Shown: positions 1 to 8,490, counted from the stretch's first letter. The stretch is 64,000 nucleotides of DNA from Neorhizobium tomejilense (GCA_002968845.1 PVBG01000014.1:115108-179107), one strand, 5' to 3'. The notes: a model not told the origin generated them from the letters alone. Program-made: numbers and translations.

Positions 1-269
1 AGGGAATTGGTAGCGGTGGTGGACATTTTTGGGATCTCCGGATCGGTGTCTCTGGTGGGACACGCGGGGTTGAATTCTCTGGGACGGTATGTGCCCCATT
101 TCGCCCGTATCCGGAAGATGAACAATGATTGACGGTTTGTTCGATAAAAGAAGACAATCGCTCGTGCGGCCGATGCTGCGCCGGCGTTCTCTTTGCTGAA
201 CGCAACCTTCAGCGAAGGTTCATCGTTTCTCCTTCACCATGCGATCATTGCCGATGAAAGGAACCCCTC
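1..269. other. Leading intergenic stretch, no gene called
   Basis: No convincing gene. The plus frame starting at base 1 stays open to a stop at 130-132 (43 codons), so the tail of a gene lying outside the window is possible, but the residues resemble no family I know. A small hairpin with 7-bp arms (204-210 and 214-220) lies in the leader of the following small gene. An AAAGGA ribosome-binding site sits a few bases before the ATG at 270. Confidence 0.3.
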
Positions 270-584
270 ATGAAGAAGATCATCATCACCGCGCTCGCCC
301 TCCTGGTCGCATCCGCCGTTCCGAGCCTTGCCCAGACCTACCGCAGCGAGGCGCGGGAAAACCGCCAGGAATACCGCATCTATCGCGGCATGGCCCGGGG
401 TGAGCTGACGCCGCGCGAATTGCGCAACCTCTCCCGCCAGCAATATCGCATCGACCGGGCGCAGTCTCGTGCCGGCCGTGACGGCTACATTTCCTATAGG
501 GAGCGTCAGCGGATCGAGCGCATGCAGGATCGCGCTTCGCGTAACATCTACCGCAAGAGCCACAACGGCCGCGATATCTACTGA
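270..584 (+). CDS. Small secreted basic protein, unknown function
   Basis: Encodes 104 residues. The first 21 residues form a clear Sec signal peptide (two Lys after Met, a hydrophobic core, then a SLA-Q cleavage site), so the mature protein of about 83 residues should be periplasmic or secreted. The mature part is very rich in Arg, Tyr and Gln, with repeated YR/RQ/YRI pieces, and is probably helical. The ATG follows an AAAGGA site at good distance. It stands alone, convergent with the antiporter gene downstream. Similar short Arg/Tyr-rich secreted proteins are common and uncharacterised in rhizobia. I cannot assign a function. Confidence 0.7.
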   Translation: MKKIIITALALLVASAVPSLAQTYRSEARENRQEYRIYRGMARGELTPRELRNLSRQQYRIDRAQSRAGRDGYISYRERQRIERMQDRASRNIYRKSHNGRDIY

Positions 585-618
585 TTGCGCTACGCGGACC
601 TTCGGGCCCGTATCACGG

Positions 619-638
619 GGGCGGCTTCCAGGCCGCCC
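619..638. terminator. GC-rich hairpin between convergent genes
   Basis: Perfect 7-bp stem (GGGCGGC / GCCGCCC) with a 6-base loop, placed between the stop of the small secreted protein (584) and the stop of the minus-strand antiporter (694). There is no strong T-run on either side, so it is only a possible terminator. Confidence 0.35.
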
Positions 639-693
639 TTCGCATGCCGCGCCGGCTCTCCGTTACCCGCCACAATACTGAGTGAACGGCGGA

Positions 694-2235
694 TCAGATC
701 TCTTCGATCCGGCGCGCGTCTTCCGGCAGGACCGAAAGTTCGCGCCAGTCGATCTCCTCCAGCAGCAGATTGTATTCGTCGACATTGACCTTGTGCACCG
801 AGCGAAGCTTTTCCAGCTCTTCCCGCTGCGCGGCAATCGCCTTCAAAGCGAGCCGCCGGTAGGTCTCGAGCGCGTTGGCATCCTCGATACGAGAGGCGGC
901 CATCTGCTCGATGCGGAACTTCGAGCGCAGCAGTTCCGCCTCCGTCTCGGTCGCGCCGTCGAGCCTGGAAAGGCCGGCGAGGGCGATCTTGCTGCGCAGA
1001 ATGGCGAGTTCGCCATGCCCCTCGGCACGGCGGTCGAGGCCGAGCCAGCGGATGATCGGCGTCAGCGTCAGCCCCTGGACGACGAGGGTCGCAAGAACCA
1101 CCGAAAAAGCGGTCAGCACCACCACGTCGCGCTGCGGAAAGTCCATCGGCAGGGCAAAGGCAGTCGCAAGCGTCACCAGGCCGCGCATGCCGCACCAGCC
1201 GGCCAGCAGCGCCTGGGTCGTCGTCGCGGGTTCCGGCCTGCCGCGGCTGCGCTCGTACCAGGCGGTGAGGCGATTGTAGCCGACGCAGACGATAAAACGG
1301 ACGGCGACGACGATTACGATGGTGATCAGCGAAAACTGCGCGGCATCCCAAAGATGATCCGCCGGCATTCCGCCGACGATGTCGCGAACCTGCATGCCCA
1401 TCAGCAGGAAGGCCATGACGTTGAGCACGAAGACGACCGCGGTCCAGACCGCGTAGGACTGTACCCGCATGCGGGCCGAGGAGCGGGCTTCGCTGCTTCT
1501 CGCCAGCGTCATCGCGAAAGCGACGATGGCGAGCACAGCCGACAGGCCAAGCCGCTCGGCGAGGATCCACAGAAGGAAGGTCTGGACGAACTGCAGGAGG
1601 ACGCCGCCGAGCGTGCCGGCGACGAACCGCATGAGATACCGGACCACCCAGGCGGCAAGGATGCCGAGCAGCAGACCGCCGGGCACTGCGACGGAAAGAT
1701 GCAGCGCGACGCCCGTGTCGAGACTGCCGGCCGATTGTACCGAAAGCGCCGCGTCGAAGATCAGCAGCGCGGCCGCGTCGTTGAACAGGCTCTCGCCCCG
1801 GAGGACCGTATCGGTGGTGCGCGGGATCGACATCGAAGACAGCACTGCCGTCGCCGCCGCCGCATCGGGGGGAGCGACGATCGCACCGAGCACGAGCGCC
1901 GCGGCAATCGGCAACCCGGCAAAAGCCCATCCCGCAAAGGCAACGACCGCCGCGGTCGCACATACGCCGCCGATCGCAAAGACGAGCAGCGGAACCCAGA
2001 ACCGGCGGGCCGTCCCGAGCGGAAAATCGAACGCGGCATCGAGCAGCGCCGGCGCGATGAACAGCGCGAGCGCGGTGTGCGGATCGAGCGAGATATAGGG
2101 CATGCCCGGCACCAGCGCGACCGCGGCACCCGCCAGCGCCAGCATCGACGGATAGGGCACGGAAAGCCGGCGCGAGATCTGCAGGAGCACGATCGCGACA
2201 AGCAGCAGGACGAGCAGGCTCTCGAAGAAACTCAT
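694..2235 (-). CDS. CPA1-family Na+/H+ antiporter
   Basis: Encodes 513 residues when started at the ATG at 2235, where the first membrane segment (MSFFESLLVLLLVAIVLL) begins. A longer open frame runs upstream to 2445 but adds a stretch without membrane character. About 11-12 hydrophobic segments fill residues 1-400. CPA1 signatures are visible: APPDAAAA with the ion-binding Asp, GESLFNDAAALL, and GWCGMRGLVTLATA. The last 110 residues are a charged helical cytoplasmic tail of the kind found in NhaP/YjcE-type antiporters. It should exchange Na+ (or K+) for H+ at the inner membrane. The gene is divergent from the Tet-like GTPase gene. Exact ion preference cannot be read from sequence. Confidence 0.9.
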   Translation of the reverse strand: MSFFESLLVLLLVAIVLLQISRRLSVPYPSMLALAGAAVALVPGMPYISLDPHTALALFIAPALLDAAFDFPLGTARRFWVPLLVFAIGGVCATAAVVAFAGWAFAGLPIAAALVLGAIVAPPDAAAATAVLSSMSIPRTTDTVLRGESLFNDAAALLIFDAALSVQSAGSLDTGVALHLSVAVPGGLLLGILAAWVVRYLMRFVAGTLGGVLLQFVQTFLLWILAERLGLSAVLAIVAFAMTLARSSEARSSARMRVQSYAVWTAVVFVLNVMAFLLMGMQVRDIVGGMPADHLWDAAQFSLITIVIVVAVRFIVCVGYNRLTAWYERSRGRPEPATTTQALLAGWCGMRGLVTLATAFALPMDFPQRDVVVLTAFSVVLATLVVQGLTLTPIIRWLGLDRRAEGHGELAILRSKIALAGLSRLDGATETEAELLRSKFRIEQMAASRIEDANALETYRRLALKAIAAQREELEKLRSVHKVNVDEYNLLLEEIDWRELSVLPEDARRIEEI

Positions 2236-2343
2236 GGCGCGACTGTAATTGTGGTCTGGGTCTTTGTCAGCTGCGGGTTTGCGCAATTGGTTTGAGGCAT
2301 ATGGGCGCCGCTTGCCTCGTGTCGCCAGGACAGAATGGCCACG

Positions 2344-2372
2344 CTTGACATATGCTCGGAGACTTCCGTACA
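2344..2372 (+). promoter_or_regulatory. Possible sigma-70 promoter for the Tet-like gene
   Basis: A perfect CTTGAC -35 (2344-2349) is followed after 17 bases by CGTACA, a weak match to the rhizobial -10 CTATAT. If used, transcription would start near 2379 and give a leader of about 120 bases before the GTPase gene. Confidence 0.35.
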
Positions 2373-2444
2373 GCTGGACATGCGCCTCCGCAAAAGACGA
2401 GAGGTTTTGCATCAAACCGTGGTCATCAGCACATAGAGGTCCCA

Positions 2445-2555
2445 ATGCGCCGAGTCACTTCTCACGAAATTCACGTTCGAAATTCTGAGAAGTTGAGGGT
2501 CCATGCGCACTTTGAATCTGGGCATCCTCGCCCATGTGGATGCAGGCAAGACTAG
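2445..2555 (+). CDS. Possible leader ORF overlapping the Tet-like gene
   Basis: A 36-codon frame starts with ATG at 2445, five bases after an AGAGG site (2435-2439), and ends at 2553-2555, 53 bases inside the GTPase gene in a different frame. Its own start region (GAGGTCCCAATGCGC) is almost the same as the start region of the main gene (GAGGGTCCATGCGC). The peptide is short and has no recognisable features. If translated it would affect how ribosomes reach the start at 2503. It may also be a by-product of local duplication. Confidence 0.3.
   Translation: MRRVTSHEIHVRNSEKLRVHAHFESGHPRPCGCRQD
2457..2493 (+). promoter_or_regulatory. Inverted repeat in the Tet-like gene leader
   Basis: The arms ACTTCTCA (2457-2464) and TGAGAAGT (2486-2493) are perfect 8-bp inverted repeats separated by 21 bases. 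Inside the loop the heptamer GAAATTC is partly repeated. The right arm ends just before the GAGGG ribosome-binding site and ten bases before the ATG at 2503. It could be an RNA hairpin acting on translation, or an operator. Confidence 0.5.
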
Positions 2556-4440
2556 CCTTACGGAAAGACTCCTTTTTAACGCCGGTGTGATCGACAGGCT
2601 GGGCAGCGTCGATACCGGCGATACGCAGACCGACAGCCTCGAGATCGAGCGCCAGCGCGGTATCACCATTCGCGCTGCGGTCGTGTCCTTTACGATTGGC
2701 GACACGGCCGTCAACCTCGTCGATACGCCTGGCCATCCCGATTTCATTGCCGAGGTGGAGCGGGTACTTGGGTTGTTGGACGCTGCGGTCGTCGTCGTTT
2801 CGGCGGTCGAGGGCGTGCAGGCGCAGACCCGCGTATTGGTACGGGCGCTGCAGCGCCTCGCCGTACCGTTCGTTTTCTTCATCAACAAGGTCGATCGGGT
2901 GGGCGCCCAGTATGACCTTGTGCTGGAGGATATCGCCCGCCAGCTGGCGCTTCGGCCAATTGCGATGTCCGCCGTCATCGACCCCGGCAGCAAACTCGTA
3001 CAGGTGGAGACGCCCGACCTGCTTGCCGAACCGTTGTTCACGGTACTCAGCGAAACGCTGGCGGACAACGACGACGCACTGCTCCGTGATTATGTCACGG
3101 CCCCCGACCGTCTGACCGCCGAAAGGCTCGGAAACTCTCTGGCCGATCAGGTCGCGAGGGGGCTGGTGCACCCCGCATTCGCAGGAGCGGCGATGACCGG
3201 CGTCGGCTTGTCTGCGCTGACATCGGCCATCGCGGTTCTGCTGCCCAGCCGCGCGCTCGACCCGGATGGCCTGATCGCAGGGAAGATCTTCAAGATCGAA
3301 CGCGGGTGGGGCGGCGAAAAGCTGTCCTACATGTATCTGACATCCGGCACGGTCCAGCTCCGGCAATACCTGGATCTGCCCAAAGGCCCGGCAAGGGTGA
3401 CGGGGATCCAGGTTTTCAAGGCCGGCGAGACCCATCCCGTCACCAGTTTCCACGCCGGGCAGATCGCTCGCGTAAACGGCCTGGCTAGCGCTCGGATAGG
3501 GGACGCGGTGGGAGACGATCTGCTCTCCGGCGCCCAGTCTCACTTTGCTCCGCCCACCCTTGAAACCCGGGTGTTGGCCAAGCGCCCCTCCGACAATGCG
3601 GCACTCTGGCTGGCGCTGAACCAATTGGCCGAGCAGGACCCGCTGATCAACCTGCGTCGCAACGACGCCGCCGACGAAGTCTTCGTGTCGCTGTATGGCG
3701 AGGTGCAGAAGGAGGTCATCCAATCGACCCTGCTGGCGGATTTCGGTCTCGAAGCGATCTTCGAGGAGAGCACGGTCATCTGCGTGGAAAGGCTTGTCGG
3801 AACCGGTGCCGGCCTTGAGATCATATTCAATGAGCCCAATCCCTTCATGGCGACAGTCGGGCTGCGCGTCGAGCCGCGACCGGAAGGGGCCGGCAACAGC
3901 TTCGCATTGGAAGTGGATGTCGGCCAAATGCCCGCAAGCTTTTATCGGGCGGTCGAGGACACCGTATTCGAAACGCTGAAACAGGGGCCTTTCGGCTGGC
4001 AGATCATCGATTGCCACGTCGCAATGACCGCGGCCCGGCATAGCTCGCCGGTGAGCACCGCTGCCGATTTTCGTCGGTTGACGCCGCTGGTGCTGGCGGC
4101 TGCTCTGTCGGCGGCGCAAACCATCGTCTGCGAACCGATTGATCGCTTTTGCCTTGAAGTGCCTGCCGCGGCTTTAAGCGGTGTACATGCCATGCTTGCG
4201 AAATCCGGTGCGATAACCAGGCAAGCGGCGATTGCAAATGGCGTGGCCCGGCTGGAAGGCACGACTGCATCCACGACGACTCAAGGCATACTGCAACAAT
4301 TGCCGGGGCTGACGAGCGGCATGGGTACGATGGAATATTCCTTCGATCACTATGCCCGGATGCCCGATCCGCCGCGTTCGCGCCAACGTTCAGGCGCCAA
4401 TCCCTTCAATGCTGCGGAATACCTGCTCCGTATGCGCTGA
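2503..4440 (+). CDS. TetM/OtrA-like ribosomal-protection GTPase
   Basis: Encodes 645 residues, close to the ~640 of TetM/OtrA proteins and shorter than EF-G (~700). The N-terminal GTPase domain shows G1 AHVDAGKTSLTE (about 10-21), the switch region RGITIRAA, G3 DTPGH and G4 NKVDR. Later domains follow the EF-G plan, and the SPVSTAADFRRL stretch near residue 514 resembles the start of domain IV/V in TetM. This family removes tetracycline from the ribosomal A site. Chromosomal rhizobial members are usually annotated as tetracycline-resistance or translation-factor GTPases without proof of resistance. It is a single gene between an antiporter and groEL. Its leader contains an inverted repeat and an overlapping ORF, suggesting translational control. 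Family is sure; tetracycline as substrate is inference. Confidence 0.85.
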   Translation: MRTLNLGILAHVDAGKTSLTERLLFNAGVIDRLGSVDTGDTQTDSLEIERQRGITIRAAVVSFTIGDTAVNLVDTPGHPDFIAEVERVLGLLDAAVVVVSAVEGVQAQTRVLVRALQRLAVPFVFFINKVDRVGAQYDLVLEDIARQLALRPIAMSAVIDPGSKLVQVETPDLLAEPLFTVLSETLADNDDALLRDYVTAPDRLTAERLGNSLADQVARGLVHPAFAGAAMTGVGLSALTSAIAVLLPSRALDPDGLIAGKIFKIERGWGGEKLSYMYLTSGTVQLRQYLDLPKGPARVTGIQVFKAGETHPVTSFHAGQIARVNGLASARIGDAVGDDLLSGAQSHFAPPTLETRVLAKRPSDNAALWLALNQLAEQDPLINLRRNDAADEVFVSLYGEVQKEVIQSTLLADFGLEAIFEESTVICVERLVGTGAGLEIIFNEPNPFMATVGLRVEPRPEGAGNSFALEVDVGQMPASFYRAVEDTVFETLKQGPFGWQIIDCHVAMTAARHSSPVSTAADFRRLTPLVLAAALSAAQTIVCEPIDRFCLEVPAAALSGVHAMLAKSGAITRQAAIANGVARLEGTTASTTTQGILQQLPGLTSGMGTMEYSFDHYARMPDPPRSRQRSGANPFNAAEYLLRMR

Positions 4441-4477
4441 AACCTCATCGGATTGGCCGGAAATCAACGACAAAACA

Positions 4478-4505
4478 AAAAGGGCGATCCGAGGACCGCC
4501 CTTTT
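4478..4505 (-). terminator. Rho-independent terminator of groESL
   Basis: Read on the minus strand, a 9-bp stem AAAAGGGCG / CGCCCTTTT encloses a 10-base loop and is followed by TGTTTTG (plus-strand 4471-4477). It lies about 40 bases past the groEL stop. The stem also has four T on the plus-strand side and may stop the convergent GTPase transcript. Confidence 0.8.
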
Positions 4506-4547
4506 CTCAACTGAACCGGTTGGCTCAGATGTGAAGACCCGGAGGTC

Positions 4548-6191
4548 TTACATCATGTCCATGCCGCCCATACCGCCCATGCCGCCAGGCATGCCGCCGC
4601 CAGCCGATTCCTTCTTCGGAAGTTCGGCGATCATGGCTTCGGTGGTGATCAGCAGCGAAGCAACCGAAGCTGCGTTCTGCAGAGCCGTGCGAACGACCTT
4701 GAGCGGGTCGACGATGCCCATGGTGATCATGTCGCCATATTCAGACGTCTGGGCGTTGTAGCCGTAGTTGTCTTCGTTCTTTTCGAGGATCTTGCCGACC
4801 ACGATGGAAGCTTCGTCACCAGCGTTTTCAGCGATCTGGCGAACCAGCGACTGAAGAGCGCGGCGAACGATGTTGATGCCGGCTTCCTGATCGTCGTTTG
4901 CACCCTTTGCGGTGATCTTGACGGAGGAACGCAGCAGGGCAACGCCGCCGCCCGGTACGATGCCTTCCTGAACGGCAGCGCGCGTCGCGTTGAGGGCGTC
5001 GTCGATGCGGTCCTTCTTTTCCTTGACTTCGACTTCCGTCGAGCCGCCGACGCGGATCACGGCAACGCCGCCGGCCAGCTTGGCCAGACGTTCCTGCAGC
5101 TTTTCGCGGTCGTAGTCGGAAGTGGTTTCTTCGATCTGAGCCTTGATCTGACCAACGCGGCCTTCGATGTCGGCCTTGGAGCCGGCGCCGTCGACGATCG
5201 TGGTATTTTCCTTGGAGATCGAGACCTTCTTGGTGCGGCCGAGCATGTCGAGCGTGACATTTTCGAGCTTGATGCCGAGGTCTTCGGAGATGACAGTGCC
5301 GCCCGTCAGGATGGCGATGTCTTCGAGCATGGCCTTGCGGCGATCGCCGAAGCCCGGAGCCTTGACGGCAGCGATCTTGAGGCCGCCACGCAGCTTGTTG
5401 ACGACGAGCGTCGCAAGAGCTTCGCCTTCGACGTCTTCAGCGATGATCAGGAGCGGCTTGCCGGTCTGGACGACAGCTTCGAGAACCGGGAGCATCGCCT
5501 GCAGGTTCGAGAGCTTCTTCTCGTGGAGGAGAATGAAAGCGTCGTCGAGATCGGCAACCATCTTTTCCGGGTTGGTGACGAAGTAGGGCGACAGGTAGCC
5601 GCGGTCAAACTGCATGCCTTCGACGACTTCGAGTTCGGTTTCGGCGGTCTTGGCTTCTTCAACCGTGATGACGCCTTCGTTGCCGACCTTCTGCATGGCT
5701 TCAGCAATGTCGAGACCGACCTGCGTGTCGCCGTTTGCGGAGATCGTGCCGACCTGTGCGACTTCTTCCGAGGTCGAGATCTTCTTGGCCTTGGCCTGGA
5801 GATCCTTGACGACGTCTGCAACAGCGAGGTCGATGCCGCGCTTCAGGTCCATCGGGTTCATGCCGGCTGCAACGGCCTTGTTGCCTTCGCGAACGATCGC
5901 CTGGGCAAGAACGGTAGCCGTCGTGGTGCCGTCGCCGGCGATGTCGTTGGTCTTCGAAGCAACTTCGCGGACCATCTGGGCGCCCATGTTCTCGAACTTG
6001 TCGTCAAGTTCGATTTCCTTGGCGACCGATACGCCGTCCTTGGTGATGCGCGGAGCGCCGAAGGACTTGTCGATGATGACGTTACGGCCCTTCGGGCCGA
6101 GCGTTACCTTGACTGCGTCGGCGAGAATGTCGACGCCGCGCAGCATCTTTTCGCGCGCGGTGCGGCCGAACTTGATTTCTTTAGCTGCCAT
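4548..6191 (-). CDS. groEL: Chaperonin GroEL
   Basis: Encodes 547 residues, the normal GroEL length. Landmarks are all present: the start MAAKEIKFG, the nucleotide-binding LGPKGRNV and GDGTTTATVLA near residues 30 and 87, the apical-domain segment VEGMQFDRGYLSPYF, GGGVALLR near 414, and the flexible Gly-Met tail GGMGGMGGMDMM. It forms the tetradecameric folding cage that works with GroES in the cytoplasm. It is cotranscribed after groES (58 bases apart). Rhizobia often have several groESL copies; this one carries the CIRCE element and sigma-32-like promoter and is therefore probably the main heat-inducible copy. Confidence 0.99.
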   Translation of the reverse strand: MAAKEIKFGRTAREKMLRGVDILADAVKVTLGPKGRNVIIDKSFGAPRITKDGVSVAKEIELDDKFENMGAQMVREVASKTNDIAGDGTTTATVLAQAIVREGNKAVAAGMNPMDLKRGIDLAVADVVKDLQAKAKKISTSEEVAQVGTISANGDTQVGLDIAEAMQKVGNEGVITVEEAKTAETELEVVEGMQFDRGYLSPYFVTNPEKMVADLDDAFILLHEKKLSNLQAMLPVLEAVVQTGKPLLIIAEDVEGEALATLVVNKLRGGLKIAAVKAPGFGDRRKAMLEDIAILTGGTVISEDLGIKLENVTLDMLGRTKKVSISKENTTIVDGAGSKADIEGRVGQIKAQIEETTSDYDREKLQERLAKLAGGVAVIRVGGSTEVEVKEKKDRIDDALNATRAAVQEGIVPGGGVALLRSSVKITAKGANDDQEAGINIVRRALQSLVRQIAENAGDEASIVVGKILEKNEDNYGYNAQTSEYGDMITMGIVDPLKVVRTALQNAASVASLLITTEAMIAELPKKESAGGGMPGGMGGMGGMDMM

Positions 6192-6249
6192 TTTGGGAAC
6201 TCCTGAAAAGGGGTGTCAGCGATATTTCAGTGAAAGCAACCGACTGAGA

Positions 6250-6546
6250 TCAGCCGATGATGCCCATGATGTCGGATTCCTTCATGATCAGAAGGTCTTC
6301 GCCGTCGAGCTTGACTTCGGTGCCGGACCACTTGCCGAACAGGACGCGGTCGCCAGCCTTGACGTCGAGAGCGGTGATGTTGCCCTTGTCGTCGCGGGTG
6401 CCGGTGCCGACGGCGACGATTTCGCCTTCCTGCGGCTTTTCCTTGGCGGTATCAGGAATGATGATGCCGCCCTTGGTCTTGGCTTCGGATTCGACGCGAC
6501 GAACAACGACGCGGTCGTGAAGGGGGCGGAAATTGGTGCTTGCCAT
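6250..6546 (-). CDS. groES: Co-chaperonin GroES
   Basis: Encodes 98 residues. It begins MASTNFRPLHDRVVVRR, carries the mobile loop with TKGGIIIPDTAKEKP (about 23-37) that contacts GroEL, and ends with ILIMKESDIMGIIG-like sequence (LLIMKESDIMGIIG). It forms the heptameric lid of the GroEL chamber. First gene of the minus-strand groESL operon, behind a CIRCE operator and a heat-shock promoter. Confidence 0.99.
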   Translation of the reverse strand: MASTNFRPLHDRVVVRRVESEAKTKGGIIIPDTAKEKPQEGEIVAVGTGTRDDKGNITALDVKAGDRVLFGKWSGTEVKLDGEDLLIMKESDIMGIIG

Positions 6547-6602
6547 TGTCTAATCCCTCGATCAAATGACATGGACGGGTGGAAACCCGTATCTCGGTGC
6601 TG

Positions 6603-6629
6603 TTAGCACTCCCATTTGGAGAGTGCCAG
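6603..6629 (-). promoter_or_regulatory. CIRCE operator (HrcA site) of groESL
   Basis: TTAGCACTC (6603-6611), 9 spacer bases, then GAGTGCCAG (6621-6629). The consensus is TTAGCACTC-N9-GAGTGCTAA, so the left arm is perfect and the right arm differs at two outer bases. It lies about 57 bases before the groES start, between promoter and gene, as expected for HrcA repression. Confidence 0.93.
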
Positions 6630-6638
6630 CCGCGTCGA

Positions 6639-6666
6639 GATAAGGGTGCCCGGCGGATGAGTCAAG
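6639..6666 (-). promoter_or_regulatory. Sigma-32 (RpoH) type promoter of groESL
   Basis: On the minus strand, CTTGAC (plus 6661-6666) is followed after about 16 bases by CCCTTATCT (plus 6638-6646). This fits the alphaproteobacterial heat-shock promoter pattern CTTG-N16/17-CCTTAT-T. The start point would fall next to the CIRCE element. Confidence 0.7.
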
Positions 6667-6770
6667 AACGGCCGTAAAATTTTCGGGACGGCTCGGAACT
6701 CATGGGAAATACGCTTAACGATACGGATGCTGGGCAACGCCTGTGCTCGGCGGACTGATGACCGCAACCG

Positions 6771-6945
6771 GCCACATCGGGTCTCGGGTTTAAAGCCACC
6801 TCTCCGGGCAGGTCGGCATGTTGCACCGGACTTTGGTGGAAGAAAGGCGCCGGCGCGTTTAACAGCCGCGCGGGGCCTGTGAATGCCTCAACGTGGCGCC
6901 ATGCCCGAAGTTCGCTTCCTTCATACGGTCTTCACATATGGCTCC
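6771..6945 (+). pseudogene. Decayed fragment of a second chrA copy
   Basis: The segment 6806-6854 matches 7133-7181 inside the intact chrA at 41 of 49 bases and reads GQVGMLHRTLVEERR against GQIGLMHRTLVDERR. Similarity continues upstream (ATCGGG-TC..GGGTTT, about 6775-6805) and, after an extra ~47 bases that shift the frame, downstream at 6904-6920 (PEVRFLHT against SEARFLHA). No open frame spans it. It is the remains of the start of a chrA gene, directly in front of the living one, from an old tandem duplication or from replacement by a transferred copy. It fills most of the 360-base gap between groES and chrA. Confidence 0.7.
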
Positions 6946-7027
6946 TAGAGGGGACGGCGAGCTTCCGCGCCCGGGGGGTACATGACGCCATGGACGACAG
7001 GTAACCGTTGCGGAAAAGCATGAGGCA

Positions 7028-8365
7028 ATGATGGATCAGGCGGTGAAGGACGAGATTGCGGTGAAGCCGACGCTCGGCGAGCTGACGGCGGTGTTCGCCA
7101 GGATCGGGGTCCTGAGTTTCGGCGGGCCTGCTGGGCAGATCGGCCTGATGCACCGGACCCTGGTGGACGAAAGGCGCTGGCTTTCCGAGGCGCGCTTTCT
7201 GCATGCCTTGAACTACTGCATGCTGCTGCCGGGACCGGAAGCCCAGCAGCTGGCCACCTATATTGGCTGGCTGATGTTCGGGGTGCGCGGCGGCATGATC
7301 GCCGGCCTTCTTTTCGTGCTTCCGGGGCTGGCCGTCATCATCGCCCTTTCGACGGCTTACGCCCTTTATCAGGATACGAGCTGGCTCACCGGCCTGTTTT
7401 TCGGCCTCAAGGCGGCGGTGCTGGCGATCGTTGTCGAGGCGGTGATCCGCCTTAGCCGCAAGACGCTGAAGAACCGCCTCCTGTTCGGCATCGCGGCGGC
7501 CGCCTTCGTGGCATTGTTCTTCTTCGGCCTGCCGTTTCCGCTCGTGGTGCTGCTGGCCGGGTTGGTTGGCTTCTTTGCCGCCCGCAGGGGCGGCGGAGCA
7601 GCCAAAAGCTCCGACGTGATCGACTTGCCGAAACGGCCGAAGCCGTTGACGGCGATCGCCACGCTGGTTTTCTGGATCGCGGTCTGGCAGCTTCCGCTTC
7701 TCCTGTTGTGGATGTTCTCGGCGCCGCAAGGCCTGGCCGTGATGTTCACCTTCTTCTCCAAAATGGCGATGGTGACGTTCGGCGGTGCCTATGCGGTGCT
7801 CGCCTATGTGGCGCAGGTGGCGGTCGACAATTACGGTTGGCTGAAACCCGGCGAAATGCTGGACGGGCTGGCGCTTGCCGAAACGACGCCAGGACCGCTG
7901 GTTCTGGTGCTGTCCTTCGTCGGCTTCCTGGTCGGTTTCCGGGAAGCCGCCGGTCTCGGACCGGTCGCGGGCGGGGTGATCGGCGCGCTGCTGGTCGCCT
8001 GGGCAACCTTCGTGCCGAGCTTCATCTGGATCTTCGCAGGCGCGCCCTATATCGAGCGGCTGCGCGGCAATCCGGTCCTTTCGGCGGCGCTGTCGGCAAT
8101 CACGGCCGCGGTCGTCGGCGTAATCCTCAACCTCGCCATCTGGTTCGGCCTGCACGTCCTGTTCCGCGAGGTCGAGCAGATTTCCCTCTGGCCCGCGGCC
8201 GGCTTGAGGCTTTTCTGGCCGGCCTGGACGACGCTCGATCCGCTCGCCTTCCTGCTTTTCGTGGTATCGGCCTTCCTGCTCTTCCGCATGAAGATTGGCA
8301 TGGTGCCGGTCCTGGTCGTCAGCGCGGTCGTGGGCCTTGCCGTCCGGTTGGCGATAGCGGGCTAG
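7028..8365 (+). CDS. chrA: Chromate transporter ChrA (CHR family)
   Basis: Encodes 445 residues, the usual length for the two-domain (long-chain) CHR proteins. The N-terminal half contains the hallmark FGGPAGQIGLMHR near residue 36 and LLPGPEAQQLATYIG; the C-terminal half has the duplicated counterpart with VTFGGAYAVLAYV and TTPGPLVLVLSFVGFL. About 10-12 membrane segments. ChrA exports chromate driven by the membrane potential; some members transport sulfate. Two ATG codons in a row (7028, 7031) follow a TGAGG site. The gene stands alone behind a decayed copy of its own 5' part. Confidence 0.92.
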   Translation: MMDQAVKDEIAVKPTLGELTAVFARIGVLSFGGPAGQIGLMHRTLVDERRWLSEARFLHALNYCMLLPGPEAQQLATYIGWLMFGVRGGMIAGLLFVLPGLAVIIALSTAYALYQDTSWLTGLFFGLKAAVLAIVVEAVIRLSRKTLKNRLLFGIAAAAFVALFFFGLPFPLVVLLAGLVGFFAARRGGGAAKSSDVIDLPKRPKPLTAIATLVFWIAVWQLPLLLLWMFSAPQGLAVMFTFFSKMAMVTFGGAYAVLAYVAQVAVDNYGWLKPGEMLDGLALAETTPGPLVLVLSFVGFLVGFREAAGLGPVAGGVIGALLVAWATFVPSFIWIFAGAPYIERLRGNPVLSAALSAITAAVVGVILNLAIWFGLHVLFREVEQISLWPAAGLRLFWPAWTTLDPLAFLLFVVSAFLLFRMKIGMVPVLVVSAVVGLAVRLAIAG

Positions 8366-8490
8366 GGACGAAGTGGGGAAGTTGCCCCGCTGATGTCGCC
8401 GATGCGGCCGCGGCTTTTCTCCCGAATATCTCTTGTAATCCTTAACCGGGTTTGTCATGTGACCCGGGACTTGCGAGATGGGAAGGTTAC

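Noticed and set aside
682..2295. Plus-strand open frame of 537 codons
   Set aside because: Antisense to the antiporter; very rich in Arg, Asp, Gln and His as usual for shadow frames.
2455..4119. Minus-strand open frame of 554 codons
   Set aside because: Antisense to the Tet-like GTPase, whose motifs are unmistakable.
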